From NCBI GenBank assembly GCA_016870485.1, contig VGBM01000006.1, forward strand, positions 1-64,000: a stretch of DNA of 64,000 nucleotides, written 5' to 3'. This document shows positions 1 through 8,939 of this stretch, one piece after another; positions within the stretch are counted from its first letter, which is position 1; every line of letters starts with the position of its first letter. The notes beneath the pieces are model-generated. The model was not told where the DNA came from, made no database searches, and saw only the letters and a program-made list of their open reading frames with translations. Source of the DNA: Actinomycetota bacterium (GTDB taxonomy: Bacteria; Actinomycetota; Thermoleophilia; Gaiellales; F1-60-MAGs149). Made by a program: the position numbers and the translations under genes.

Positions 1-87
1 TCATCAATTGCGGGCGAAAATGTTCCATACGTGGGCGATTCCGTGCGCGTTCTGCGCCCGGTAGCCGCACGTCGGCGCGACCCAGCG

Positions 88-348
88 CTACGCCCGTTCG
101 GACACGATCTGCTCGAGCGCGTCCACCCACGCCGCGGAGTACGCAGTGGCGGGGTCCTCGTCCGGGTCGTGCCCGTGCCGGGTGATGGCCTCGGCGAGGG
201 CGTCGCGCCACGCGACGGGGCCGACGCCGAGCTCGCGCAGGGCGACGACGCCCATCCCGAGGGCGCGCGCCTGCCACGGCTCCTCGAAGACGAGCTCGCC
301 GTTCGTGCGCGGCAGCTCGAGGGTCGCGAGGTACGGATCGTCGGTCAT
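88..348 (-). CDS. Nitrile hydratase accessory protein (activator-like)
   Basis: 86-residue protein resembling small nitrile hydratase activators, which are related to the N-terminal part of the beta subunit and help load metal into the alpha subunit. Seen: a [18 protein letters not shown] segment near residue 13 typical of these helpers. The ATG overlaps the stop of the alpha subunit gene (ATGA), so it is the last gene of the beta-alpha-accessory operon. It is short for the family (often 100-140 residues). Its TAG stop is followed in the same frame by 27 more sense codons with high GC3, then tandem TGA TGA at the window edge. The annotated end may therefore be a recent nonsense codon or a readthrough site. 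Role from family and context. Confidence 0.8.
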   Translation of the reverse strand: MTDDPYLATLELPRTNGELVFEEPWQARALGMGVVALRELGVGPVAWRDALAEAITRHGHDPDEDPATAYSAAWVDALEQIVSERA

Positions 349-1001
349 GCCGCGGCGGGGGCGAGCGGCAGGCCCGTCCCGATCATCGAGTCGCGCGTGA
401 CGAGCGCCGCGAGCTCCTCCTCGGACCGCCCGTCGGTGCCCGCGGGCCGCATCGGCAGCACGAGGTAGCGCACCTCGGCGGTCGAGTCCCAGACGCGCAC
501 CTCGACGTCGTCGGGCAGCTCGACCCCGAAGTCGGCGAGGACGGCACGCGGCTCGGCGACGGCACGGGCCCGGTAGGGCGCGCTCTTGTACCAGGTCGGC
601 GGCAGGCCGAGCACGGGCCACGGGTAGCACGAGCACAGCGTGCACACGATCACGTTGTGCACCTGGGGCGTGTTCTCGACGACGACCATGGTGTCGCCCT
701 CGTCGCCGGCGAAGCCGAGCTCGCCGATCGCGGCCGTGCCGTCGGCGAGGAGCCGCTCGCGGTACGCCGGGTCGGTCCAGGCGCGCGCCACCACCTTGGC
801 GCCGTTCTGCGGGCCGACGTCGTTGACGTAGCGGTCGATGACCGCGTCGATCGCGTCGCTCGTGACGATGCCCTTCTCGACGAGGAGCGCCTCGAGCGCG
901 CGGGCGCGCAGCTCCTCCGCCGACGCCGGGCGCGGATTGCGGTGGTGCCCGTCGTGGTCGTGGTCGTGATCGTGATCGTGGTGATGGTCGTGGTCGTGCA
1001 T
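345..1001 (-). CDS. nthA: Nitrile hydratase alpha subunit, cobalt type
   Basis: 218 residues. The alpha subunit carries the metal centre that hydrates nitriles to amides. Seen: the metal-claw motif C120-T-L-C123-S-C125 followed by YPWP. Threonine after the first Cys is the hallmark of cobalt enzymes (iron enzymes have Ser). The first 20 residues are almost only His and Asp (a His-rich tail), an extension not needed for the fold that may gather cobalt. The ATG overlaps the beta subunit stop and the stop overlaps the accessory start, so the three genes are translationally coupled. The amide product could feed an amidase such as the one at 13.7-15.1 kb, although that is not in this operon. Confidence 0.96.
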   Translation of the reverse strand: MHDHDHHHDHDHDHDHDGHHRNPRPASAEELRARALEALLVEKGIVTSDAIDAVIDRYVNDVGPQNGAKVVARAWTDPAYRERLLADGTAAIGELGFAGDEGDTMVVVENTPQVHNVIVCTLCSCYPWPVLGLPPTWYKSAPYRARAVAEPRAVLADFGVELPDDVEVRVWDSTAEVRYLVLPMRPAGTDGRSEEELAALVTRDSMIGTGLPLAPAAA

Positions 1002-1642
1002 CAGGCGGCCTCCAGGTAGCGCTCCCACAGGTCGGCGAGGACGACGTGATCCTCGGCGTCGTCGCCCCACAAGTCGCGCGCCCGGAAGCGCACCGCGTAG
1101 ACGGCCTCGCGCTCGGCGTTGTCGACGTCGGGCACCCCGTCGTCGCCGCGCACGTCGACGATCTCGCCCGTCGCGCCGCGCAGGTAGCGCGGGCAGCGCG
1201 TGTGGCCCGCAGGGCGCATGCGCCGCACGCGCACGCGGTCGCCGACGGCGAAGGCGGGGGCGGCCGCCTCCGGCATCGGCTGGCTCGTGGCGAGCGCGGC
1301 GATCAGCTCGGCGGTGCGCTCGGGGTCCTCCGCGTGGGGCGGCGCCTCGCCGGCGGCGAGGCGCTCGGCCCAGGCGTCGACCTCGGCGTGGGTGATCGCG
1401 CCCGTCTCGACGAGCGCCTCCTCGGCCTCCCACAGCCACTTCTCGTAGTAGCTGGCCCCGAGGTAGCGGGCGTTCCCGATCCGCTCGATCGTGTGCCGGA
1501 AGGCGTGCGTCGAGCGCGGCGCGCTGACCATCGCGAGCGCGAAGGCGCGGGCGTCCCAGTCGTGCTGCATCACGGCATCCGCGCCGGGCCAGGTGGCCGG
1601 GCCGAAGCCCTGCATGCCGCCGAGGTCGTGGCTGCCGTCCAT
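1001..1642 (-). CDS. nthB: Nitrile hydratase beta subunit
   Basis: 213 residues, first gene of the leftward nitrile hydratase operon. Seen: the N-terminal [14 protein letters not shown] signature of beta subunits, a central helical part, and a C-terminal SH3-like barrel from about residue 125 ([19 protein letters not shown], then [10 protein letters not shown]). It pairs with alpha to form the heterodimer and shapes the substrate pocket. The ATG at 1642 lies 7 bases after a TATCCT hexamer (complement of 1650-1655) and has no Shine-Dalgarno sequence, so the mRNA is probably leaderless. Gene order beta-alpha-accessory is the usual cobalt-type arrangement. Confidence 0.96.
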   Translation of the reverse strand: MDGSHDLGGMQGFGPATWPGADAVMQHDWDARAFALAMVSAPRSTHAFRHTIERIGNARYLGASYYEKWLWEAEEALVETGAITHAEVDAWAERLAAGEAPPHAEDPERTAELIAALATSQPMPEAAAPAFAVGDRVRVRRMRPAGHTRCPRYLRGATGEIVDVRGDDGVPDVDNAEREAVYAVRFRARDLWGDDAEDHVVLADLWERYLEAA

Positions 1643-1716
1643 GGGCGGCAGGATAGGGGACCCCGAACGCCCCGGCCCGTCCCCCCGCAGGTGCCGCGAG
1701 CCCGTACCATCGGCCA

Positions 1717-2655
1717 GTGCCGATCCGCATCAGCCAGGGGCTCCTCGTGGGCCTGCCGGGTGCCGACCCGGCGCTCCTCGAGCGCGACCTCTGGGCGCGC
1801 TCGGGCGGGGCCTGCGCGCTCTGCGCCGAGCCGATGGACCCGGCGGGCGAGGAGCTCGAGGCCGGCCGCGACCCCGCGGGCGGGGTCGGGGCGGGCGGCC
1901 TCCAGCTCAGCCACGCCCGCTGCCACCACGACGTCGTCGACGCCCGCGACCGCGAGCGGCTCGCCGCGGCCCACGGCGACGACGCGGCCGCCTACCTCGC
2001 CGCGCGCGGCTGGACGCGCAGCCGCCGTCGGCGGGTCGCGCCCCGCGCGCCGCTCCTGCGCTGCGGGTCGGGGCGGCGCTGGACGTGGCTCGTCGAGGGC
2101 ACGCTGCCCGACGGCAGCGGCGTCCAGCTGGGCGGCCTCGCGACCTCCTACGCCGACGAGGGCGGCGAAGACGAGGAGGGCCGATTCGTCGGCCCCGAGG
2201 ACGGCGAGACCGTCTGGACCGTCGTGCTGCTCGACGCCGACTACCCGGCCATCGGCTTCGCCACGCTGGCGCGGCACGACGCGATGGACGATGTCGTGGG
2301 CGACGACTCGTCGCGCCGACGGGTCCCGCTCGAGAGCGCCGCCTTCGAGGAGGCCGTGCGCCTGACCCAGGCCGTCGGCGGCGACGAGCAGGCGCTGCGC
2401 GCCCGCTTCACCCCTGCCGTGCAGATCGCGCTCACCAGCCGCGGCATCCCCCTCGGCGACCGCCTCGAGGCCGACACGGGCGCCGTCCTTGCCGCCCGCC
2501 TGCTCGACCGGGGAGAGGACGACCGGCCCCACGTGCCCCCGCTGATCGACCTGCTCGGCGACGCCGTCTGGCTGCGCGCCGTCCTCACCGGCGACCCGCC
2601 CGGGCGCGTGCCGGAACGCGAGGAGCTGCGGGCGCTGGCTCTCGGCGGGGTGTGA
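1717..2655 (+). CDS. HNH-like zinc-binding protein, function unknown
   Basis: 312 residues. The N-terminal third resembles an HNH endonuclease core: a Cys pair C33-x2-C36 (CALCAEPMD), then [12 protein letters not shown] around residues 64-75, where His/Cys would give the beta-beta-alpha metal site. The canonical HNH spacing is imperfect, so nuclease activity is not assured. The rest (about 95-312) is acidic and unrecognised; no membrane segments. GTG start at 1717 preceded by TACCAT at 1705-1710, 6 bases away, a leaderless arrangement. Divergent from the nitrile hydratase operon with a 74-base intergenic region. No evidence of a partner methylase or toxin-antitoxin module nearby. Confidence 0.75.
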   Translation: MPIRISQGLLVGLPGADPALLERDLWARSGGACALCAEPMDPAGEELEAGRDPAGGVGAGGLQLSHARCHHDVVDARDRERLAAAHGDDAAAYLAARGWTRSRRRRVAPRAPLLRCGSGRRWTWLVEGTLPDGSGVQLGGLATSYADEGGEDEEGRFVGPEDGETVWTVVLLDADYPAIGFATLARHDAMDDVVGDDSSRRRVPLESAAFEEAVRLTQAVGGDEQALRARFTPAVQIALTSRGIPLGDRLEADTGAVLAARLLDRGEDDRPHVPPLIDLLGDAVWLRAVLTGDPPGRVPEREELRALALGGV

Positions 2656-2807
2656 GGCGGGGCGTGGCCCGGTGGATGGGGCCCACTGGGGTCCGGCACA
2701 CGGTCTCCCGTGCGCTCCCCGGCCGCTCGCCGGACGTGAGAGGCGAGACGGTCAGAGGTCGGAACTGCAGGGGTTACAGCGTCGCCGGCGTCTGGTACGG
2801 TTGCGCA

Positions 2808-3668
2808 ATGGTTCGCGTTACCGCGGTTCTCGCGATGCTCCTGCTCGCCCCGGCCGGAGCGGCCGCTGCCGAGCCGACGGTCACCGCCAAGATCACGGGC
2901 GTCGCCTCGCTCGGCCTCGACGGAGTCAGCCCGTTCGCGCTGTCGGCGGGCGGCGGCGCGTCCGACGTCTGGTACTCGGGCGGTGGGGCGACCCAGCGCG
3001 TGTCGTGCACGCCGGCCGGCGCCTGCACGCCGACCGGGTCGATCCCCCAAATCACCGACCTCTCGATCGTGACCCTCGCAGACGGCACGCGCCGCGCGTA
3101 CTTCAAGGAGGTGCGCCTCGACCTCGGCCAGCAGGTGATCGCGAGCGCCCTGATCGGCGCCGATGGCATGCTGGCCGCCGAGCGTGTCCAGACGGGGATC
3201 GCCGCGTCCACCACGGAGCGCGCCTGGGGCGTGCCCGACGCCGTGCTCGGCCCCGACGGCCGCGTGCGGCTCTTCTGGACGGCCCCGGGCCGGGGCGGCG
3301 AGGTGACGAAGAGCGCGAAGGCGACCGACGCCACGGGCACCGCGTTCACGGTGGAGTCCGGCAACCGCACGACCGGGGGCATCGTCGACTTCGAGGTGCT
3401 GCAGGCGAAGAAGGGCTCGTGGGTCGCGATCGCGTCGACGACGCCCGGCCGGCCGCCGCAGCGGCTGTTGATCGGCACGAGCCCCGACGGCCGCACGTGG
3501 ACGTTCGGGAAGACGTCCCTGACGAGTCTCGACAGCAACGCGCTCGACCCGGCCGCCTATCCGATCGGGAGGAACCGCTACCGGCTCTTCTACGTCACGT
3601 CCCCGAAGGCGGACCCCTTCAGCGGCTTCGACATCGTGCAGGCGACGCTGACGCTCCGCCGCCGCTGA
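2808..3668 (+). CDS. Secreted protein of unknown function, possible beta-propeller
   Basis: 286 residues. Seen: a Sec signal peptide at about residues 1-21 (VRVTAVLAMLLLAPAGAAAA, cut after AAA), then a mature domain with repeated strand-rich stretches (e.g. VRLFWTAPG, YRLFYVTSP, GTSPDGRTWTFG) of the kind found in sialidase- or glycosidase-like five- and six-blade propellers. No catalytic set can be assigned. The ATG at 2808 follows TACGGT (2796-2801) by 6 bases, so it is probably leaderless. Stands alone between the HNH-like gene and tRNA-Ser. Confidence 0.75.
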   Translation: MVRVTAVLAMLLLAPAGAAAAEPTVTAKITGVASLGLDGVSPFALSAGGGASDVWYSGGGATQRVSCTPAGACTPTGSIPQITDLSIVTLADGTRRAYFKEVRLDLGQQVIASALIGADGMLAAERVQTGIAASTTERAWGVPDAVLGPDGRVRLFWTAPGRGGEVTKSAKATDATGTAFTVESGNRTTGGIVDFEVLQAKKGSWVAIASTTPGRPPQRLLIGTSPDGRTWTFGKTSLTSLDSNALDPAAYPIGRNRYRLFYVTSPKADPFSGFDIVQATLTLRRR

Positions 3669-3701
3669 ACGGTGGGATCGCCACTCGGCCGGGGGCGGAG
3701 G

Positions 3702-3791
3702 CGGAGAGGGAGGGATTCGAACCCTCGATTGAGGAAAACCCCCAATAACGGTTTTCGAGACCGCCGCCTTCAACCACTCGGCCACCTCTCC
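3702..3791 (-). tRNA. tRNA-Ser (anticodon CGA)
   Basis: 90 nt, leftward. Seen: 7-bp acceptor stem (5' arm GGAGAGG at 3785-3791, 3' arm at 3703-3709), discriminator G, a long variable arm typical of class II tRNAs (inside 3735-3755), TTCGAAT T-loop, and anticodon loop CTCGAAA giving CGA, which reads UCG serine codons. CCA is not encoded. Codon UCG is heavily used in this GC-rich genome. Confidence 0.97.
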
Positions 3792-3887
3792 GCGCGGCTC
3801 GCAGCCTAGCGTGCCGCGGGATCTCGTGGCGCCGGATTCGCGTGGGGTCGCGAACACGCCCGGCCCGACGTGGGTGACACTTCGACC

Positions 3888-4298
3888 ATGCGCCTCACGG
3901 ACGGCAGGCACCTCCCGGTCGAGCGGGCGACGATGCACGCGACGACGGGTTCCGGCCCGGGCGGGCAGCACCGCAACCGCTCGCACACGCGCGTGGAGCT
4001 GCGCCTGCCGCTCACGCTGATGGGACTGACGCCGGCCGAGCTCGAGCGCGTCCGTGGCGTCCTGCGCCACCGCATCGTCGACGACGCGCTCGTGGTGCGG
4101 GCGGGCGAGCAGCGCTCGCAGCACCAGAACCGCGTCGCCGCCGAGGAGCGGATGGTGCGCTTGGTCGACGGGGCGCTGCGCCGCGACCCGCGCCGGATCG
4201 CGACCCGCCCGACGCGGGCCAGCCAGACGCAGCGGCTCGAGGAGAAGCAGCGGCAGGCGCGGCGCAAGGCGGAGCGGCGCGTCCCGCTCGACGACTGA
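3888..4298 (+). CDS. arfB: ArfB/YaeJ-like peptide-chain release factor (stalled-ribosome rescue)
   Basis: 136 residues. Class I release-factor fold carrying the GGQ catalytic motif at residues 25-27 (SGPGGQHRNRSHTRVEL), which hydrolyses peptidyl-tRNA. It has no codon-recognition domains, and the C-terminus is a basic tail (RLEEKQRQARRKAERR), as in ArfB/ICT1, where that tail sits in the empty mRNA channel of stalled ribosomes. The ATG at 3888 was chosen over an upstream GTG at 3870 because GACACT (3876-3881) ends 6 bases before it, matching the leaderless pattern of neighbouring genes. Usual position 3 after GGQ is Val-Asn; here Arg-Asn. Confidence 0.88.
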   Translation: MRLTDGRHLPVERATMHATTGSGPGGQHRNRSHTRVELRLPLTLMGLTPAELERVRGVLRHRIVDDALVVRAGEQRSQHQNRVAAEERMVRLVDGALRRDPRRIATRPTRASQTQRLEEKQRQARRKAERRVPLDD

Positions 4299-4347
4299 GG
4301 GGCGGCGCCGGAGCGGCCGGATTCGCCCGGCCGGTACACTCCCGCCC

Positions 4348-4941
4348 GTGGCGACCCCCGACCCCATCCGCGCGCGCGGCCCGGTCGACCTGCCCGCGGT
4401 GGAGGCGGCCGCGGCGGCCCTCCTGCGGGCGCTCGGCTACTCCCTCGACGACGAGTCCCTGAAGGACACGCCGCGCCGGATCTCCCGCATGTACGGGGAG
4501 CTCCTGACCGCGAAGCCGTTCGAGTCGACGACGTTCCCGAACGACGGCGCCTACGACGAGCTCGTGGTGGTGCGCGACATTCCGTTCCACGCGCTCTGCG
4601 AGCACCATCTCCTGCCGTTCACGGGGGTGGCGCACGTCGGCTACATCCCGGGTCCCCGCATCCTCGGGCTGTCGAAGCTGGCCCGCGTCGTCGACTTCTT
4701 CTCCAGGGAGCTGCAGGTGCAGGAGCGGATGACGGCGCAGGTCGCCGACTGGCTCGAGTCAACCCTCGAGCCGCGCGGCGTCGGGGTCGTCCTCGAGGCC
4801 GAGCACCTCTGCATGACGGTGCGCGGCGTGCGCGCCCCCGGCAGCCGCACGACCACCTCCGCCGTCCGCGGCCTCCTGCGCACCGATCCGCGCTCGCGCG
4901 CGGAGTTCCTGGCGCTGGTGGGCGCGGCGAGCGGCGCGTAG
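4348..4941 (+). CDS. folE: GTP cyclohydrolase I
   Basis: 197 residues, full length. Converts GTP to 7,8-dihydroneopterin triphosphate, the first step of folate and tetrahydropterin synthesis. Zinc ligands are visible: Cys84 and His87 in FHALCEHHLLPF, and Cys155 in AEHLCMTVRG. The GTG start follows TACACT (4335-4340) by 7 bases, so it is probably leaderless. Followed after 9 bases by the GT39-like membrane protein gene, probably co-transcribed. Folate supply is consistent with the tetrahydrofolate-dependent genes elsewhere in the window (5-formyl-THF cyclo-ligase, GcvT homologue). Confidence 0.97.
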   Translation: MATPDPIRARGPVDLPAVEAAAAALLRALGYSLDDESLKDTPRRISRMYGELLTAKPFESTTFPNDGAYDELVVVRDIPFHALCEHHLLPFTGVAHVGYIPGPRILGLSKLARVVDFFSRELQVQERMTAQVADWLESTLEPRGVGVVLEAEHLCMTVRGVRAPGSRTTTSAVRGLLRTDPRSRAEFLALVGAASGA

Positions 4942-4950
4942 GCGCGCGCG

Positions 4951-6405
4951 GTGGCGCCGGTCCGCGCCATCCCGTGGGTCCTCGGGGCCGTCGTCGTCGA
5001 TGTGCTGTTGCGGCTGCGCTTCCTCGACGTGCCGCTCAACGTCGACGAGGCGGGCTACGGGCAGGTCGCGCGGCTCTGGTCGCGCGGCTTCCCGCTCTAC
5101 GGCGACGTGGCGTGGGTCGACCGCCCGCAGGGGCTGGTGGGCCTGTACCGGGTCGCGGTGTCGCTCGGCGACGACGAGGCGATCCGCCTGCTCGCCGTGG
5201 TGGCGGGCGCCATCCTCGTCGTCTCGCTCGCCGTCATCGCCTGGACCCTGGTCGGCCCGCGCGCGGGCATCGTCGCGGCCTGGCTGATCGCGCTGGTCGG
5301 GCCGGCGCCGCACATCGAGGGCTTCACGGCCAACGGCGAGCTCCTCGGCGGCGCGGTCGCCGCCGCGGCGATCGCCTGCGCGGTGCGCTGGTGGGCCGAC
5401 CCGCGGCTGTGGCTGCTGGCCCTCGCCGGGGTGCTGGCCGGCCTCGGGCCGCTCGTCAAGCAGTCGGCCTTCGACGGCTGCGTGGTGGCCCTCATCCTCG
5501 TCCTGGCCGTCGCCCGCCGCGAGCGGGCGCCTCTCAGGGGCCTCGGCCACGTGGCCGTGCTGGTGGCGGCGATCGCGGTGCCGTGGGCCGCGGCCGCGGC
5601 CTGGGCCGCCACGGCGTCGCCCGGGGTCGCCGGCTGGTGGTACGCGATCTACGGCTACCGGGCCGGCACGGAGTCGGTGCTCTCCGGCGACGTCGGGATG
5701 CGCGTCGAGCTGCTCGGCGACTCGATCCCGTGGATGCTCGTCGACGCCGGGCTGATGCTCGTCCTCGTCGCGCTCGGTCTCGTCGCCCTCGCCCGCCGCG
5801 GCGGGCTGGCCGTGCCGCTCGCCTGGCTCGGGGCCTGTGCGCTCGGCTTCGCCGCGGGCGGCCTCTACCACCCGCACTACTGGGTGCAGATGCTGCCGCC
5901 GCTCGCGCTCCTCGCCGCCGCCGGCGCCGACCACCTGTGGGCGATGCGCGGGGCGCGCACCGCGCTCGCCGTGGCTGGGGCCGCGGCCCTGATCCCCGTC
6001 GCCCTCGCCCTGCCCGTCTACCTCGCGTCGACGCCCGAGCTCGCCTCTGCGCGCTCGACGAACGACCCACGCGTCATCTCCGCGATCCCCGTGGGCCGCG
6101 CCGTCGCCCGGGCGACCGGCCCCGACGACCCCGTGCAGGTCCTATGGGCCAACGCCGCCGTCTACTGGCACGCCGACCGCATCCCGGCCACGCGCTACCT
6201 CTGGTACCGCAACATCGAGTTCATCCCGGGCGCCCGCGAGGACGTCGCCCGCGATTTCGAGTCCGACAGCCCGCCCGCCGCCGCGATCGGCTACCAGCCG
6301 GTACGCGCCCTCGACACCGACGGGCGCGTCCGGGCCGCGCTCGACCTGCGCTACGAGCGCGGCGAGGTCGACGGCGTGCCCGTCTGGCTCCTGCGCGCGC
6401 CCTAG
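4951..6405 (+). CDS. GT39-like polytopic glycosyltransferase (ArnT/PMT superfamily)
   Basis: 484 residues, about 10-12 hydrophobic helices. Seen: an acidic pair D32-E33 in LNVDEAGYGQVA, in the first periplasmic loop, which is the catalytic position in the GT-C class (ArnT, protein O-mannosyltransferases). A WVDRPQGL segment follows. Such enzymes use polyprenyl-phosphate sugars at the outer face of the membrane. Acceptor unknown. GTG start 9 bases after the folE stop, with no good Shine-Dalgarno sequence. Not to be confused with the unrelated-looking polytopic protein at 25.4 kb. Confidence 0.75.
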   Translation: MAPVRAIPWVLGAVVVDVLLRLRFLDVPLNVDEAGYGQVARLWSRGFPLYGDVAWVDRPQGLVGLYRVAVSLGDDEAIRLLAVVAGAILVVSLAVIAWTLVGPRAGIVAAWLIALVGPAPHIEGFTANGELLGGAVAAAAIACAVRWWADPRLWLLALAGVLAGLGPLVKQSAFDGCVVALILVLAVARRERAPLRGLGHVAVLVAAIAVPWAAAAAWAATASPGVAGWWYAIYGYRAGTESVLSGDVGMRVELLGDSIPWMLVDAGLMLVLVALGLVALARRGGLAVPLAWLGACALGFAAGGLYHPHYWVQMLPPLALLAAAGADHLWAMRGARTALAVAGAAALIPVALALPVYLASTPELASARSTNDPRVISAIPVGRAVARATGPDDPVQVLWANAAVYWHADRIPATRYLWYRNIEFIPGAREDVARDFESDSPPAAAIGYQPVRALDTDGRVRAALDLRYERGEVDGVPVWLLRAP

Positions 6406-7794
6406 CTAGTGGGCGAGGAACGGGCGGATGATGCGCATCCGCCGCGCGGTCGCGCCGCCCCGGTCCTCGACCCGGTCCGACGAGCCCATGATGCCGACGA
6501 TCGCGCGGCTCGCGACCCAGCGCAGGGGCTCGGGCTCCCAGGGGCGCAGCGGGTGGCCGACCCACGGCAGCGACGTGAGGTCGGTGGTGCGGCGCAGGAT
6601 CAGGTCGGCGAGGGTGCGCCCCGACAGGCTCGCGGCGGCGACGCCGTGCCCCGAGTAGCCGCCCGCGAAGGCGAGGCCCGTGGCGGGGTCGTGCTGCACC
6701 GACATGCACCAGTCGCGCGGCACGCCGAGGGCGCCGCCCCAGTGGTGCGTGATCTGCGCGCCCCGGACCGCCGGGAACGTCTCGTAGAGGGTGCGCGTGA
6801 GCCGCTCGCGCACGCCGTCGTGGCGCTCGTAGCGGGGGTCGACGGGGGAGCCGAGCCCGTACGGGGCGCCGCGCCCGCCGATCGCGATGCGGTCGTCGGG
6901 CGTGCGCTGCGCGTAGAAGAAGAGATGGTGGCCGTCGGAGATCGTCTCGCGGCCCTCCCAGCCGAGCGCCTGCCAGACCGTGCCCGGCAGGGGCTCCGTC
7001 GCGATCATCAGCGAGTAGAGGGGCAGGTAGGTGCGCTGCTGGCCCGGCAGCTGCACCGTGAAGGCCTCGGTGGCGCGCACCACGTGCTCCGCGCGCAGCG
7101 TGCCGTGCTCGGTGACCACGCGGCCCGGCTCGATGAAGCGGGCCGCGGTCTGCTCGTGGATCACGCCGCCCTTGCGCTCGACCGCGTCGGCGAGGCCGCG
7201 GGCCAGGCGCGCCGGGTTGACGCGCGCGCCGTGCGGCGAGTACGCGGCGCAGATCACGTCGGAGGCCGTCACGCGGCTCTCCGTCTCGTAGGGCGAGAGG
7301 ATGCGCGAGTCCTCCTCGCCCCAGCCCCACTGGCGGTCGTGCTCGACGTGGGCGCGGATCCGCTCCGCCTGGGCCTCCGAGCGGGCGAGCGAGAGGATGC
7401 CGCCCTTCGCGAAGCCGCAGTCGATGCCCTCCGCCCGGGCGCGCTCGCCGATCCAGTCGACGGCCTCCCGGGTGGCGCGCTCGGCGCGGCGCACGGCGTC
7501 CTCGCCGGCGCGCGCCGCCCACGTCTCGTGCACGCCGGCGATCCCCGCGGAGATCCAGCCGCCGTTGCGCCCCGACGCCCCGAAGCCGCAGACCTCGCGC
7601 TCCACGAGCCGCACGCGCAAGGACGGGTCGAGGTCGAGCAGGCAGTAGGCGGTCCACAGGCCCGTGAAGCCGCCGCCGACGATCACGACGTCGCAGTCCG
7701 CGTCGCCGGCCAGGGCGGGGCGTGGCGCGATCCGGCCGGGCAGGCCGTCGAGCCAGAGCGAGCGCTCCCGGATCAGCGACTCGTCGAAGCTCAC
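6406..7794 (-). CDS. FAD-dependent amine oxidoreductase, PuuB/DadA-like
   Basis: 462 residues. Seen: the dinucleotide-binding DVVIVGGGFTGLWTAY at about 35-50 and the GFGASGRNGGW signature near residue 70, both typical of gamma-glutamylputrescine oxidase and related DAO-family enzymes. It should oxidise a secondary or primary amine with O2 or another acceptor. Its ATG overlaps the stop of the upstream acetylpolyamine amidohydrolase-like gene (ATGA), so both are made together. That pairing suggests deacetylation of an acetylated polyamine followed by oxidation of the freed amine. Substrate is inference. Confidence 0.85.
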   Translation of the reverse strand: MSFDESLIRERSLWLDGLPGRIAPRPALAGDADCDVVIVGGGFTGLWTAYCLLDLDPSLRVRLVEREVCGFGASGRNGGWISAGIAGVHETWAARAGEDAVRRAERATREAVDWIGERARAEGIDCGFAKGGILSLARSEAQAERIRAHVEHDRQWGWGEEDSRILSPYETESRVTASDVICAAYSPHGARVNPARLARGLADAVERKGGVIHEQTAARFIEPGRVVTEHGTLRAEHVVRATEAFTVQLPGQQRTYLPLYSLMIATEPLPGTVWQALGWEGRETISDGHHLFFYAQRTPDDRIAIGGRGAPYGLGSPVDPRYERHDGVRERLTRTLYETFPAVRGAQITHHWGGALGVPRDWCMSVQHDPATGLAFAGGYSGHGVAAASLSGRTLADLILRRTTDLTSLPWVGHPLRPWEPEPLRWVASRAIVGIMGSSDRVEDRGGATARRMRIIRPFLAH

Positions 7795-8891
7795 GGGGCG
7801 GGCACCCCGGCGACGTTCTCGGCGGCGCGGGCGACGGCGGCGCGCTCGTGGTCGTGCAGGTGCTCGTTGGGGCCGTAGGTGAGCACCCCGTCGGGGACCG
7901 TGCTGCGGATGCCGCTCAGCTCCTCGACGATACGCAGCCCGCAGTAGGGCGTGTACATGTCGGAATAGCCGCCCTCGTGGATCATCACGAGCCGGCCGCC
8001 GCAGAGGCGGTCGGCGGCGCCCATCAGGAGGCGCGTGAGGTCGCGGTAGTCCTCGGCCATGAGCGTCTGGCGGGCGTTGATGTCGTACATGTTGGCGTCG
8101 AGGCCGCTGGCCACGAGGATCAGGTCAGGCCGGAAGCGCTCGAGCGCCGGCACGACGACCTCGGTCAGGGCCAGCCCGTAGGGGCGCCGGCCAGCGCCGG
8201 CGGGCAGCGGCACGTTGAGGTTCGCGCCCGCGCCCGCGCCCGTGCCCGTGTCGCCGACGAGGCCGCTGTCGGGCGGGTAGTTGCCGTCCTGGTGCAGCGA
8301 GATGGTGAGCACGCTCGGGTCGTCGTAGAAGAGGTGCTCGGTGCCGTTGCCGTGGTGCACGTCCCAGTCGACGATCGCCACCCGGGCGAGCCCGAGGTCG
8401 AGCTGCGCGTGGCGGGCGGCGAGGGCCGTGTTGCCGAAGATGCAGTAGCCGCGGCCGAGGTCGCGCTCGGCGTGGTGGCCCGGCGGGCGCACGAGGGCGT
8501 AGGCGTTGTCGCAGTCGCCCTCGACCACCGCGCGCACGGCGTTCATCGCGCCGCCGGCGGCGAGCAGGGCGATCTCGTAGCCGCCGGGCCCGAACGGGGT
8601 CTCCTCGCCGGCGTCGCCGCCGGTGGTGTCCGAGAGGGCCTTGATGCGGTCGATGTAGGCCGGGTCGTGGAGGCGCTCGATCTCCTCGCGCGTCGCCAGG
8701 CGCGGAGGGACGGTGACGAGCTGCGGCGTGATGCCGGCCGCGTCGAGGAGGTTCTTGAAGCGGCGCTTGCCCTCCGGGGTCTCGGGGCTCGGCATCGGCT
8801 GGAACAGCGCCTCCGGGGGCAGCCAGTCGTGGTAGCCGCGGCTGTCGAACCAGACGTACCGCTCATCCCAGACGAACCCCGTGCGCGCCAT
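7791..8891 (-). CDS. Class II histone deacetylase-like amidohydrolase (acetylpolyamine amidohydrolase type)
   Basis: 366 residues. Zinc ligands are visible: D177 and H179 in VDWDVHHGNGTEHLF, and D265 in ASGLDAN; the His pair H139-H140 in RPPGHHAER serves as general acid/base. Bacterial members remove acetyl groups from polyamines or other small amines. Unusually for this window it has a strong Shine-Dalgarno sequence (complement of 8899-8905, GAGGAGG, 7 bases before ATG). A TACGCT hexamer (complement of 8920-8925) gives a short leader. First gene of a two-gene operon with the PuuB-like oxidase. Confidence 0.92.
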   Translation of the reverse strand: MARTGFVWDERYVWFDSRGYHDWLPPEALFQPMPSPETPEGKRRFKNLLDAAGITPQLVTVPPRLATREEIERLHDPAYIDRIKALSDTTGGDAGEETPFGPGGYEIALLAAGGAMNAVRAVVEGDCDNAYALVRPPGHHAERDLGRGYCIFGNTALAARHAQLDLGLARVAIVDWDVHHGNGTEHLFYDDPSVLTISLHQDGNYPPDSGLVGDTGTGAGAGANLNVPLPAGAGRRPYGLALTEVVVPALERFRPDLILVASGLDANMYDINARQTLMAEDYRDLTRLLMGAADRLCGGRLVMIHEGGYSDMYTPYCGLRIVEELSGIRSTVPDGVLTYGPNEHLHDHERAAVARAAENVAGVPAP

Positions 8892-8939
8892 CTCCCGGCC
8901 TCCTCGTCGAATCGTGGGCAGCGTAGTCGCCCTGCGGGC

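Noticed and set aside
942-1001. GTGATCGTGATC-like repeats as a microsatellite or CRISPR-like array
   Set aside because: It encodes the His-Asp tail of the nitrile hydratase alpha subunit in frame; there is no spacer-repeat structure.
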